Shown here one piece after another: positions 32,431 through 45,305 of a DNA stretch of 64,000 nucleotides (positions within the stretch are counted from its first letter, which is position 1; the number at the start of each line of letters is the position of its first letter). Below the pieces are notes generated by a model. That model worked only from the letters and a program-made list of their open reading frames with translations. It did not search any database and had not been told where the DNA came from. The DNA comes from Cordia subcordata (lineage: Eukaryota > Streptophyta > Magnoliopsida > Boraginales > Cordiaceae). The stretch spans positions 17,775,001 to 17,839,000 of the forward strand of contig JAPTOF010000008.1 in NCBI GenBank assembly GCA_028554755.1. Reading direction: 5' to 3'. A program made the position numbers and the translations under genes.

Positions 32431-32535
32431 ATGAAATCTCTTCTTGTTCTCTCTAAACCTTTTGCAACCAGCCACCACCTCTCCTCCACACGCCACCACC
32501 ATACAAACCTTCTTCCATCAAAACCCAAACACTAA
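32431..32535 (+). promoter_or_regulatory. Upstream ORF in LINE 5'UTR, LK
   Basis: A 34-codon uORF (MKSLLVLSKPFATSHHL…) 18 bp from the 5' end and 53 bp ahead of the ORF1 ATG. It has the same length and position as the LI uORF. Confidence 0.5.
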
Positions 32536-33337
32536 ACCCTAAACACTCTTCCATACTTGTCCTTTTGCCTCCTCCGATTTCTGATTTCATGGGAAAGAAG
32601 AAGAAAGTTTCGACTTCTTCAAGGCAAAGTGCAAGAATTCTTGTAAAAAAGCAAACGTTTGATAGCTCTCCAAAAGCCATTTCCTCTAAGGATACTTTCA
32701 ATGAGGTGGATTCGGCCACTTCTTCTTCTCCCCTTGAGAGGGAAGATGTTTCATCCACCTCTAGCAAAGAATTTAAGGAGGTGTTTAAAGCACTTGAATC
32801 TGGTCATACATACAAAGAACACCTCGATGCTTAATCCAAAGCTAAGGATGATTTGATTCGAAAGCTTTCTTGCACATCTCACTCAAGATTCTCTCCCTCT
32901 CCTACATCTAAAATTGATATTGGTCCGCACAAAACAAAAAGTGGAAATGGAGCTCACACAGCACCTCTTTCACTCCCCAACTTCTTGTCATTCTTCCTTT
33001 ATCGACCATGGTGTTTTGAACAAGGAAGAAGAAGACTTGTCTGATTACTCTTTACCCGCTGGTCAACAACTCCCGGTTAATAGTAATGTTCCCGATGTAT
33101 TACCTAGAACAAAGAAGCTTGGCAGCACCTTTTCAGCCCACTCCAAACAAATCTTGACAACTCATCCAAGTCAAGCTCACTCAAAATCTGATCCATGTGG
33201 AATTGCTATCTCAACACAAGTCAAAGAGAGTTTCTCTCACTAAGAGTAATACGCTCTCACTTCTCACTAAATTGACCACCACCTTCCACCATTGACCACC
33301 ACTTTTCCACCACCATCCGCATTTCTTTTCCTCTTTC

Positions 33338-35754
33338 ACGGGCAGAAAAAAACGATCCAGTGCATCCAAAACTAGAAAGAGTGCAAGACTTGCTGCAAAA
33401 TCTGAACTTTGCAATTATTAAGAAAAAGAAGATTACACTTCGGATTCTATTATGGAGCTAAAAAATTCTTGTGACGCCATTAACAAAGTCATGTCAAGCT
33501 CTAACGAAAGGCATTCTAGTTCGGGTAAGCTCCCTTCCTCTTCTAGTGTTCACGAGCTTGAAAGAAACCTTGATAATGCAAAACGTGAACTAGTGCAAAG
33601 CTTAGCTCGTAAGAACACTCCCATTTCTAAATCTAGAGCTTCTGTTTGTGGTAGTTCAGCAAGTTTGGGTTTTGGCACTAAAAATTTGTTTACTAGTAAT
33701 GATTTCCTTCCTAATAAGGTGTGTGATAAGCTTGATGATCCTTTGCTTCAAGAACTTGAACACCAATTAGCAATGGCTGCTCCTACGCCATCTTCCTTTT
33801 GTCTCAATGATAAAACTCTATCTTTGGGTCACACTTACTTCGAAGCAAAAATGGTGAATATGGTACTCATAATGATCCTTGTGGCATGGAGAAGAATGTT
33901 TTTGCATCCTCATTTGATAATCAGCCATCAAATATCCAAGGATCAGTTCCAAAATCACATTTGGATGGCTTGGTTTTGGAAGAAATGGCTAGTCAAACAC
34001 TACAGCAGTCCATGCTCTTTTTCAGCGGGTAATAACCATATGGCGATTCTTTTTCAGCTCAAAAGTACTCCTATTCAGCCTCTAAAGCTCAAGTCGACAA
34101 CTCATCACAAGGCATTAATTGGGGATGCTGCCCCTTGGTCCAAGTGAAGGATAATGTAGTCTGGGAAAAGCTTTATCCACCAAATAACTTGGTCCAGATG
34201 CTTGAGGAAGCAAATATTAAAAATGGTAGTGATTTTGAATCTCATTTCCCTCCCTTGCTTGCTCAGTCATGCCCTACATATTTGAGTCAACCTTCCAATA
34301 CACTATCCCCTTATGATTTGGAAGCCAAGTCAGATTCTAAAGCCAGGTCAGCCCCCTCTCATTTTTATTTTAACGGGAATTTACCTCCAGAAGGTCAACA
34401 CTTTGCTCATCTCCAACAAGCTAATCCCACACTAGATCCTACTAATGATGAGCCACAACAAGCTTGTAATTCCCAATCTACAGCAAATATGGCAAGGAAT
34501 TTGGACAACAATTGGAAACAAAAATGCTTTGGAGACTCTTCTCATGGCAATAGGGCAAATTGGAATATTGGTAACCAAGTGCAGCCAAATCAAAATGCTT
34601 TTCAACAGCAAGCTTGGAAATCAAATAAGGATTGGCAAGGCACTTTCGTTGGTAATCTTTCTCACTCTACTAAGCTCGATTTTGTTGAACCTCTCATTGA
34701 GAATGATTTCATTAGAGCCATCCCACCAGATGAGGTTTACCTTGAAGGGGATGATTACTACAAACATTGCCTTATAGGCCAATTCCTTGAAAAACCCCCA
34801 CCTTTCTTCCTTATTCAGAGAATGGTAGATGTCCATTGGAAATTGTTTGGTAGAGTTGAAATCAAATCTACTGAAAATGGGCTTTTTGTGTTTAAATTTG
34901 AAAATGAAAACTTTTGTGAGCTAGTTCTAGAGCAAATGTGGCATGTAAATCACCGTCCCCTCTTGCTTAGACGATGGGATTCAAATGCTCAACTCATGCA
35001 CTTTAGTTGGGAAAAAGTTCCTCTTTAGGTGAAGCTCCATAATGTCCCTTGCTCCTTGATCACTAGAAGGGGACTTAGTTATGTGGCTAGTACGCTTGGC
35101 ATTCCTATTCAAATGGACAAGTTAACGGAATCCCGAACCTTCGTGGGATTTGCTCGTGTTTGCATTGAGATGGATTTATCCAAGAGCCTCCCGGATTTTA
35201 CATTTGTAAAACTTAGGAATGGAGAATGGGCTAGGATTGAAGTGGAGTACGCATGGAAACCCGTGGTTTGTCCTTCGTGCAAGATTGTTGGTCATAGTCT
35301 TTCTTCATGTCCAAATGCCACTCAAGTTAATGTATCCCAACAAAATTCTCGATTTGTTAAGAAAGAGGGTGAATGGAAGAATCCCAAGTCAAAGACAATA
35401 TGGAGGAAAGTCACGAATGTGAATCATACACCATTTGCTAGTGTCGTCATCAAGTCTAAAGTTGTTAATGAAGCAAATGAGAAAAACGACTTTCCGAGCA
35501 CCATGGAAGGAAATAGTTTTGCTGCCCTTAACGCATATGAAAATGGTAATGAAGTTGCCTCACTTGAGACTCAAGTTGATGAGGATAACTTGAACAAGAA
35601 CGAGATTGGAAATAAAGTAACTAAAGGAGATGATTTTGATGTTGCTGATTTGGATGTTCAAATTCTTGATAAAGCCAATGAAGTTCATTTGAATGAAGAA
35701 CAATGGAACGTTGAGCAAGGCAATAGGGTGGGAACAATTTCCAGCCATATTTGA
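33338..35754 (+). pseudogene. ORF1 (DUF4283 + zinc knuckle), H6
   Basis: The expected start codon reads ACG (33338-33340) followed by GRKKRSSASKTRKSARLAAK, so the original ATG has been lost by a T-to-C change. A TAA follows about 27 codons later. From 33452 the frame is open with one shift near 34140, then a Trp-to-TAG stop at 35026. DUF4283 reads LIGQFLEKPPPFFLIQRM…RPLLLRRWDSNAQ…VPCSLITRRGLSYVAS; the knuckle is CPSCKIVGHSLSSC. The acidic tail ends at 35754. About 805 codons. Confidence 0.87.
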
Positions 35755-35860
35755 TCACACTTGGTTTGTTCTCATTGTACTTTCTTTTTGGAACTTGTTT
35801 GTTTGTTTTTGATTAACTTTTGTTGGTTTGGGAGACTCTCCCTTCTTTGTGTTTTCTTGC

Positions 35861-35907
35861 CTCTCAAGCCTTGATTTGATTGAATTGCTGTATCCATGGC
35901 TTGAGGG
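35861..35907 (+). other. H-family 3'UTR hairpin (H6)
   Basis: The arms CTCTCAAGCC (35861-35870) and GGCTTGAGGG (35898-35907) pair over 10 positions with one G-U pair. Confidence 0.65.
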
Positions 35908-37362
35908 TTTTAAATGGCTTGTGTCCATATTTGTGATTAATAAAAAACTTACTTAATCCGCAAAAAAAAAAAATATCTGATCCATGTGACATTGGGCATG
36001 AAGCATGTGAGTCACTTGAAGTTTTTCCTCCTCTTGAAAACTCAACTTTCAAACGCTTGGCTGACCTACTAATGCCAAGTCAGCCCTCTTCATTAAATGA
36101 CATGGCTGCCATGCAAGCAAACCCCCCCTCCAAAACATGCCCAAGGCAAAAACACTTCCAAGCTATGCAAAGCAAGAACACAACTCCAAGGCAAGCAATG
36201 TTCAAGGCCGGGTCTTCCACCAAACATCCAGCCAATCCAATGCTTGGAAAAAAACCTCTAAAACTAATGTATGTTCCTTCTCCAAGTGAACCTTCCTCTG
36301 ATTAGGGTGGAGTATTTGCAGAGCATATGCATACCAATTTAAAATTTGAAGAAGAACATGCTTTTAATGTGGTTGATGGTATTAGAGAAGTTGCTAATCC
36401 GCCTGAGGACTTATATGATGATGGGGATAAATTTTGGAACCATTGCTTAGTTGGACAATTTTTAGGTGCCCCCCCATCTTACTTCCTAATCAAGAACATG
36501 GTTGATTTTGCTTGGAAGAAGTTTGGCAAAGTTGATATTCATACTAAAGGAAAAGGTCTTTTTATCTTTAAATTTGAAAAGGAGGAATTTTGCAAAAAGG
36601 TTCTCCAACAACTTTGGCATGTTAATCACAGGCCTCTTCTTTTGAGAAAGTGGGAACCAAATCTGGAATTTGTTAATCTCTCATGCAAAAAAGTCCCTAT
36701 TTGGGTTAAATTATGGGATGTCCCGATATGCCTTTACTCCAAAAGAGGACTTGGTTATATAGCATCCTTCATTGGGAAACCACTCCAAATGGATGCACTT
36801 ACGGATTCAAGGAGAAACTTAGAGTTTGCTAGAGTGTGCATTGAAGTTGATTTGGAGAGTAATCTTCTAGATGTCATCTTCCCAAAATTAAGAAATGACT
36901 CTAAAGCAAAGGTTAGAGTTGAGTATGCATGGAAACTAAAGAAGTGCTCCTTATGCAAAATGGTTGGTCATATTGAAGAATCTTGCCCTTTAAAGCCTCA
37001 ACCCCAAAAGCAAGCTTCCAAGCAACACCCTAAAGTTCACTATGAATGGCAAATTGTTGGCAACAAACAAGACCTCTTGGAGAACACCTCTAAGGAGCCT
37101 GTGGTTGCTGATTTGTCTTCTAAAAACAAGGACATTTCTTCCCAGCCTCTTCCTCCTTCTCCCAAGATTATGATTGACCCCTCAAGCTCCAAAATGGTTC
37201 ATTTTAATCTTTTTGAGGTTCTTGATCAAGGGAAGAATTTTGAAGATGGTGCATTGCAACATGCTGAAAAGTCAACTTTGGATGAGAAGTTGGTTGTTCT
37301 AGCACTCCAAATGCAAATGGTAATCAAAATTTGGGGCAATCAACTCCTTCCCCTCCCACCCA

Positions 37363-39406
37363 ATGAAGATTTGCTCTTGGAATATTAGGGGACTTAATTC
37401 CTCTAATAAGCAAAAAGAAGTGTTGAAGCTAATTAACAAACATCACTTAGACATTTTTTGTCTTTCGGAAAACAAAGTGGTTTGCAAGGAAAGAGTCAAT
37501 CTCATTGGTTCTCGTTTTGGAAAACTTGGCTTTTCATATCATTTGGATGATGAAGTTAAAGATCGGACATGGCTATTTTGGAAGAATAACATTCAAGCAA
37601 CTTTTATTGACTCTTGTGATCAAGCTCTTCTCTATCACTTTGTTGACTCCTTTAATCAACCATTCCTGGTTGCTTTTACCTATGGCCGAAATGAAGCTTC
37701 AAATACAAGAAAGCTTTGGAATAAACTTGCAAGCTAGTCCTTTTGGTGTGAAGAATATAGTCTTTGCATTTTGGGTGATTTTAATGAGGTCTTGCATAAT
37801 GGGGATAAGTCTAACTCTTCAACAATTCCCAAAAGTGCTTGGGACTTTAAATCTTTTATGGCCAAAGCAAATGTGCATGAAGCAAAAGCGCATGGACCTC
37901 ACTTTACTTGGACAAACAAAGGGGATATTGGCAACTTTTTGGCAAGCAAACTTGATAGAGCATTTCTGAATTCAAATTGGCTCCACAACTTTCAAAACTC
38001 ATTTCTTTTGGTGGATTGCCCCAGAGTCTCGGATCATTGCCCTCTTATTTTGCATACTTGTAAGGCATGGAAATCTTCGCCAAAGCCATTTAAATTTAAT
38101 AATGCTTGGACTTCTCATTTGGACTTCTTGAAGCTTGTGGAGGAACATTAGAGTGCACGGGTCTTTGGTACTCCAATGTTCATTCTCTGTCAAAAGTAAA
38201 AAATTCTTAAACAAGCTCTCAAATCCTTTGATAAAAATCATTTTTCTTGTATCCCAAATGCTATCAAAGATCTTTATGGGGAACTTGATGCCACCCAATA
38301 TGCACTTCTTAATGGTGGATATAGTGCTGCTCTTCTTAACAAGGAAAAGGACATTTTGGCTAACTTGGAAAGGCTTGAAACTATCTATGAAGCTATGCTT
38401 ATCCAAAAATCTAGATTATCTTGGATCAATGAGGGGGATTCAAATACCAATTTCTTCCATAATGTTGTGAAAGGAAGAAAAATCAGAAATACTATCCATG
38501 CAATCAAGAATGAGAATGGGCATCTTCTCTTGGAGGACTTTGAGGTGAAAAATGAATTCATTGGCTACTACAAAAAGCTTCTTGGCTCAAAAAGTTCTAC
38601 ACATGTCAATGTGGACATCTTGAAGAGCATTCCTGGACAAACAATTGATGATAATTTTGCTGCCACCATTATTGCACCTATCTCAAGGCATGAAATTAAG
38701 GAAACACTTTTTTCTCTTAATCCCAACAAAAGTCCGGGCCCAGACGACTTCGCATCTCATTTTTACAAGGTTGCTTGGGATATTGTTGGTGAAGATGTTA
38801 CTAATGCAATTAGCTCCTTCTTTGAATCAAGCAAGCTTCTTAGGGAGGTAAATTCCACCATTATTGCACTTGTTCCTAAAATCCCAAATCCCTCTATGGT
38901 TAAAGATTTTAGGCCAATCTCTTGTTGCAATACTATTTACAAGTGTATCTCCAAGATTATTGCTAATATACTCAAAGCTTGCTTGCATTATCTTATCTCA
39001 TGGAACCAATCAGCCTTTATTAAGGACCGACTTATTCATGAGAACATGCTTCTTGCACATGATATTTTGGAGGATATTCTAGAAGCCACATCTCCCCAAG
39101 ATGTGCTATCAAAGTTGATCTTATGAAGGCTTTTGGCACTCTAAATTGGAGCTTTATTTAATGCACTCTTCTTGCATTTGGCTTTCCTCAAAAGTTTGTG
39201 GAATGGATTAGGGCATGTATTACAACTCCTAGCTTCTCTATTGCCCTTAATGGTGGTTTGGAAGGTTACTTTCTCGGAGCAAATGGAATTCGGCAAGGTG
39301 ACCCTATCTCTCCTTATCTTTTTGTTCTTAGTATGGAAGTTCTTTCTTGCATGCTAAACAAATTGAAGAATAGCACAAACTTTCATTTCCATCCAAAATG
39401 TTCTCA
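37363..39406 (+). pseudogene. LINE ORF2 5' part (EN + RT to motif B), LK
   Basis: ORF2 starts at ATG 37363 (MKICSWNIRGLNSSNKQKEV), overlapping ORF1. EN motifs are SENK, GDFNEVL, HFTWTNK and SDHCPLIL. A single frame covers 37363-39060 with stops at 37735 (Trp to TAG), 38149 (Trp to TAG) and 38197 (Gln to TAA). The GPDG block and RT follow; a shift near 39070 breaks the RGYSRSHISPRC block. Motif B (GIRQGDPISPY) is intact. LL inserts at HPKCSQ, immediately before the FADD box. Confidence 0.9.
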
Positions 39407-39496
39407 ATTTTTTTTTTTTTGCTAAGTAAGTGAGAAATTTCATTAAAGCAAAAAATGTACAAGTACATGAATAAGGGAGTACAAAAGGAGATTTGC

Positions 39497-42400
39497 CTAT
39501 TCTAGGATTTCATCTAATCTCCACAATTTACAAAGAGAGATGTTAATATTATTTGATTTAAATTTCCTACCCAAAGAAAGTCGAATTCTAACATCATTAA
39601 AGATTGCAAGAGTGATATACTCTTTGGTCTTAGCTTCATAATTGAAAAGACACCTATTTTTTTCAAGCCAGATATGGTAAATGGATGCTCCCAGCAAATG
39701 CTTTAGAATGATGGCTTTAAAATGATTCTCAAGAGCATAAGGTGTGAGATATGTGATGATATCATCCCATTCAATCAAGCTTTTTGGAGCCTTTGTGTTA
39801 GCAAGCCCATACCTCCAAATCCTACGCGTGAATGAACATTCAAAGAAAAGTTGATTTCTTGTCTCACATTCCATGCGACAGAAATTGCAAAGTGGATTTG
39901 TAATAAGCCCCCAATTAAGAAGTCTGAACTTTGTGGAGAGCCGATCTTGAAAAGCAAGCCAACAAATGAACCCATGCCTAGGGTTAAATCCCTTATGCCA
40001 TACTAAGTGATGCCAATAAGTAGGTTGACCTCTTTCACAGATATGCTCCCAAGTGAGTTTGAAAGAGAAATCACCATAAGTTGATAAAAGCCAACTAATA
40101 GCATCCTGGGCATTTTCCTCAAGTCTGAAATGAGGGGTTTGAACATGTAAAAATTGATCGGCCAAGTCCAATGACCATCATTGAAGACTTCACTAACCTT
40201 GGTATATAAAGGTGGATTTTGAAATGTAGAGCTCCAGTGTCTCAGGAGAGGCCTCTCCGAATGCCAATTGTCAAACCAAGAGAAAGTATTAGTGCCATTC
40301 CCAACTTTGTGTTGAATTAATTCCTTTGCAATCTCTCGGCAATTCAAGAGAACTTTGATGATCCAGCTTGCATCATGTGGTGGTTGCATAACCCATATGA
40401 AGTTATTTTTTATGTAAGTAGTGTGCATCCAATTGCTCCAAAGGGTGCTTTTTGCTGCATACATTCTCCAGAATACTTTGAGCACAAAAGTTTTGTTAAT
40501 CTCACCAATTTTCTTGATGCCAAGTCCACCTTCATTGTAAGGAAGACAAACTTTTTTCCAACAAAGAAACACCTTGAACTTAGTTTCAATGGCTGCCAAT
40601 GTACCTTTAGCGAGAAGGATGGAGCTAGCCCAATAGGAACAAATTTGCATGAGGGTGGATTTGATAAGAACAAGTCGCCCCGCAAAGGAAAGCCATTTAT
40701 TAGTCCAAAAGTTGAGTTTAACATTGAGCTTCTCAATAAGAGGAATGCAATCTGATTTGCGAAGCTTTCTTGAGACAAGAGGAATGCCCAAGTACCTAAT
40801 TGGTAAATCACCTTCTTTGAAGTCAACAAGATTAAGAATGGCTTGCTTTTCTTCAATCGAAACCCCACCAAAGAAAATATTGATTTTAGCATGGTTGATA
40901 TTGAGACCAGAACAAGTGGAGAATTCATTCAAAACCTCCATAATGCAAGTAATTACTTTAAGACTTCCTTTGCAAAAGATGAAGAGGTCATCCGCAAAAC
41001 AAAGATGATTGAGCTTAAGAGTGGAGCATTTTGGATGATAATTGAAGTCCGGGTTGGAATCAAGCTTGTTGAGCATGCATGTAAGAACCTCCATACGAAT
41101 AACAAAGATGTAGGGGGAGATAGGGTCGCTTTGCCTTATGCCATTTGCTCCTTGGAAATAACCCTCCAAGCCACCATTGATAGCAATTGAGAAACTGGGA
41201 GTTGTGATGCAAGCCATGATACAATGTACAAACTTAAGAGGAAAACCGAAAGCAAGAAAAGACACTTCAATGAAGTTCCAATTGAGTGAATCAAAGGCCT
41301 TCATAATATCAACTTTGATAGCACACCTTGGAGAGATATGGGTTCTAGTATAGCCCTTCATTAGTTCATACGCAATGAGGATATTTTCATTAATGAGCCT
41401 ATTTTGAAGGAAGGCTGATTGGTTCCAAGAAATAGTATGAGGAAGGCATTTTTTAACTTTATTTGCAAGAATCTTGGAAATACATTTGTAGATGGTGTTA
41501 CAGCAAGAGATAGGCCTATAATCTTTGACTTTTGAAGGGTTATGCATTTTAGGAACAAAGGCAATAATCGTTGAGTTTACCTCCTTGAGAAGTTTGTTTG
41601 ATTGGAAAAAGGAGGAAACGGCTTTAAGAACAGCATCACCAATGATCTCCCAAGCAGCCATGTAGAATTGTGATGTGTAACCATTCGGACCAGGGCTTTT
41701 ATTGGGGTTGAGTGAAAGGAATGTCTTTTTGATCTCATCATTTGTGATAGGGGCTAAGAGAGCATTTGCATTATCATCGTCAATGGTCTTCCCAACAATA
41801 TTCTTGATTAAATCAATGGTGGCACAGAAGATTGAGGAAGAGCCAAGAAGCTTTTTAAAAAACTCCACAAATTCAGCCTTGACTTCATGCTCGTTGAAAA
41901 GAACTTGATTATCTTCATTATGGATGGCAAAAATGGAGTTAATGTGCTTCCTTCCCTTGATGGCATTCTGAAAGAACTTAGAATTTGCATCCCCATCTTT
42001 GATCCAATGTATTCTGGCCTTTGACAAAGCATGGAATTATGAACGGCTTCAAGTTCCTCAATGTGCTTTAAGATATTCTTCTCCTTATCAATCAAATCAG
42101 CTTCAAATTGGCCATTGAGGATATTAATTTGGACTTCTTTGACCTCGGCTTGGAGCATCTTGATGGAATATGGAATGGTAGTGAAGTGCTCTTTGTTAAA
42201 GGATTTAAGTGCTTGCTTGAGCATTTTTTGCTTGTGATAAAGAGAGAACATAGGGGTGCCAAAAACTTGTGTACTCCAATTGTCCTTCACAATCTTCAAG
42301 AAATCTTCATGCTTAGACCAAGCATTGTAAAATTTGAAGGGTTAAGGAGAAGAGTTCCAAGGCTTACTAGTATGCACAACAAGAGGGCAATGATCAGAGA

Positions 42401-43063
42401 CACCAGGGCTATCCACAATGAGGAAGGAGTCATGCTTGTTTTGGATCCAATGCTCATTCACCAAGGCTTTGTCAAGTTTGCTTGCAACAAAGTTCCCATA
42501 AGTGCCTTTGTTCGTCCATGTGAAATGGGGGCCGAATGTCTTCATCTCAAGTAAGCTTGTTTTCTCAACACAATTTGCAAAATCCTTTGCACTAGATGGA
42601 AAAGAATGAGTGTTGGATCTATCACCACTTTGGATCACTTTGTTGAAATCTCCTAAGAAACAAATTTCACCGTTACCACAAATAGAAATCCATTCTTCAA
42701 GTTTTCTCCAAACATGTTTCCTTCTAGTAAAATCATTTTGGCCATACACAAAAGCAACAAGGACTGGTTGCATGTACATGTTGTCAATGATACATAGAAT
42801 TCCTTGATCAAAAGAGTCCACGATATGGGTTTTGAGTTCTTTTCACCAAAAATACCAAATCCGGCTTTTGGTGTATTCATCAACATAGTTTGAGAAACCC
42901 ATATTTCCAAAAGACAAATCAATATGCTTAATTTTGTCATCATTAAATACCTTTGTTTCCAAAATACAAAAGAAATCCAACTTATGCTTGGTGATCAAAA
43001 ATTTCACTTCCTTTGCTTTCTAGGGGAATTAAAACCCCAAGTGTTCCATGAACAAAAGATCAT
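39497..43063 (-). pseudogene. LINE ORF2 (EN-RT-zf-RVT), LL
   Basis: A complete-length ORF2 (about 1190 codons) from ATG 43063 (MIFCSWNTWGFNSPRKQ). A shift near 43010 breaks the start. EN follows to 42342 (GDFNKVI, HFTWTNK, SDHCPLVV), then a stop, the linker and a shift near 42025. The largest open stretch, 674 codons to about 40160, holds KVDIMKAFDSLNW, GIRQSDPISPY (Gly of motif B changed to Ser), FADDLFIF, the thumb and FWRMYAA. A shift near 40160 is followed by an open C-terminus with knuckle NFCRMECETRNQLFFEC and end LDEILE. Confidence 0.9.
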
Positions 43064-45224
43064 TTACAAGGAGAAGGAGGGGGAGATAAATACTCCCTAA
43101 GGTTGTTACCTTGTGCATTTGGTGGAGGAGCTTCACTCTTATTTGGATCATCATGGTTTTGATTATCCTCTTTATAACCATCACTCATTCCAAGGATATC
43201 AAAGGAGTTCTCGTTCCTCATCGGCCTTGAATCTTTAATTGGACTAGAAGATCTTGGCTTGCTCATGTTTGCTGCAAGAGCTTTATCATTAGCATCTTCA
43301 CTTGATAGAGCAAGGGACTTCTAATAGTTTGGCGCATTTTTATCCAATGTTGAAGTCTTTTTCCCCACAACTTGCCGTTCTTCATTCAATTTAGGCTTAA
43401 GCTCGACATGGGCTGATTTTTGTTGTCGGGGAAGTAAAGGGCAGAACTTATCAACATGGCCAACCATTTTGCAATGCTCACATTTTGACGGCTTCCAAGC
43501 ATACTCAACATGAACCATCTCTAAGCTTCAGGTGAATTTCCTCCGGTAATTGACCATCAAGATCCACTTCAATGCACACCCTAGCAAACTCCAAGTTCCT
43601 TCTTGATTCTGTTAGAGTATCCATTTGTAGAGGCCTTCCAATAAAGGATGCAATATAACTTAAACCTTCTCTTGACCATAAGCTCAAAGGGACTTCTCTA
43701 AGCTTCACCCAAATTGGAATTTTGTTGCACTTCAAGTTAACAAATTGCAAGTTTGGCTCCCATTTTCTAAGGAGTAGAGGCCTATGGTTAACATGCCAAA
43801 GTTGCTCAAGAACTCTTTGGCAATATTCCTCTTTTTCAAACTTGAAGACATAAAGTCCCTTTCCTTTAGTGTATATATCAACTCGTCCAAACTTTTTCCA
43901 TGCAAAATCAACCATATTTTTTATAAGAAAGTAAGGTGGAGGGGCTCCAAGGAATTGGCCGACTAGGCAATGGGTCCAAAACATTTCTCCATGGTCATAA
44001 ATTTCATTAGGTGGATCATTAACTTCACGGATTCCATTTATGACCTTAGTTTCATGTTCATCAAGTTTGAGTTTTGAGTCAACAAATTCAGCAAAATCTT
44101 TTTTCCAATCAAGAGAGGGTTCATTTGAAGTAGGCTCAAACCTTAGTTTTGGAGGCCTTTTCCAGGCGTTGTGCTGATTTTGGAGTGCACCATTCCAAAT
44201 CCTTTTAGCTTGTAATTCTTCTTCATTCCTCTTAGAAGTATCCACGTTGAGTTGCTGATTTTTCTTCTCGTTATACCAAGCAAATGAGTTGGCAGGAGTA
44301 TGTGAGTTGGCAAGACTAGTTAGCTGAATAGTTTGCTGACTTGGCAATGGATTTTCAGCTAAAAATTGACTTTTCAGCTGAGTAGTAAGTGGAGGGAAAA
44401 AGTCCATTTTTCCAATTGGAACATCAATTGAAATTTGTGGGCCATAGGAAGGAGTAGGTTCTGATCTATTAGGAGACAAGATTTGACCTGATTTGTTGAG
44501 AAAAGTACAACACTTTTGCTGAGATGTAGCTGCCAAATTAGGTGGGCCGTGATCCTCTACACCATTGCATTTTAGTCCATCGAGTTTATCTTCTTCGTTC
44601 ACTGACTCATTGAGGCAGCCATGAATGGTGAGCTTAGGTAGAGTATTTTGTTGTTTTGGATTGCCAGAGTCCGAGGATCGCATGTTGCTAAGAGAAGAAG
44701 TAAACAAGTGTTGTGCAATTGCCTTTTCAGTTATAGTCTTACCATGTGAAGTAGTTGGTGGCCTATCAAGAGGAGATTGAGAACGGGAGCCATTTAAAAT
44801 GCTTTGAACCATATCTTTCTTCTTTTGAAGTAGAAGATGTTGGTGCTGTTGAAAGGAATGACCAGATTCCAATGCTTCAAAGACTTCCTTAAATTCTTTA
44901 CTTGAGGTTGAGGAGACATCTTCACTCTCAAACAAGGGAGAAGAGGCCGAACCAACCTCCAATGAAGAGCAAGGAGTGTTTTTAGCAAAAGCATGAACAT
45001 TATCTTTGAGTTGCAATTTGGCAGAAAGACAATCACTAAGCCTAGTTGAGGAGAGCTTTTTCTTCTTTTTTTTTGCGGGGCAAGAAAGTAATGATTCTAT
45101 TCCTCATTGTCAAAAGAAAATGTACAAGTACAAAAAAGGTGGTAAAAGTGGAAAGCAAGCCTATACAAGAATGGAAATTTGAAAATGAAAAAAGTGAAAG
45201 AATTAACTTCTCTCTCTAGCTAGA

Positions 45225-45305
45225 ATGCTCTCCCTTCTCTTTAGAAATTTCATCATCTTGAACCTTACTTCCTCCTCTTTTTTCCTTTTTTCCCATCATG
45301 CCTAA
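45225..45305 (+). promoter_or_regulatory. Upstream ORF in 5'UTR of H7
   Basis: A 26-codon uORF (MLSLLFRNFIILN…) whose stop (45303-45305) lies inside the ORF1 start, so ORF1 ATG 45298 overlaps it in another frame. The uORF opening matches LD (MLSLLF) and H8 (MLSLLS), linking H units to LINE 5'UTRs. Confidence 0.55.

Larger units (their letters stand above)
33200..35974 (+). mobile_element. ORF1-only element H6 with 14-bp TSD
   Basis: A plus-strand ORF1-only unit of 2.78 kb with 5'UTR, ORF1, 3'UTR with hairpin and poly(A), inserted in ORF1 of LK. The TSD is atctgatccatgtg (33186-33199 and 35975-35988). The 5'UTR keeps a GTTTCTCTCAC box. The 3' terminus is CTTACTTAATCCGC plus poly(A). Confidence 0.92.
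32589..37388 (+). pseudogene. LINE ORF1, LK, split by H6
   Basis: ORF1 starts at ATG 32589 (MGKKKKVSTSSRQSARILVKK). A TAA near 32832 and shifts interrupt the Ser-rich N-terminal region. H6 splits it at SDPC. The long frame after 35989 carries DUF4283 (LVGQFLGAPPSYFLIKNM…RPLLLRKWEP…PIWVKLWDV…FIGKPLQMDALT) and the knuckle CSLCKMVGHIEESC, with Trp-to-TAG at 36303. The tail NLFEVLDQGKNFED precedes a stop at 37386-37388. The last 26 bp overlap ORF2. Confidence 0.88.
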
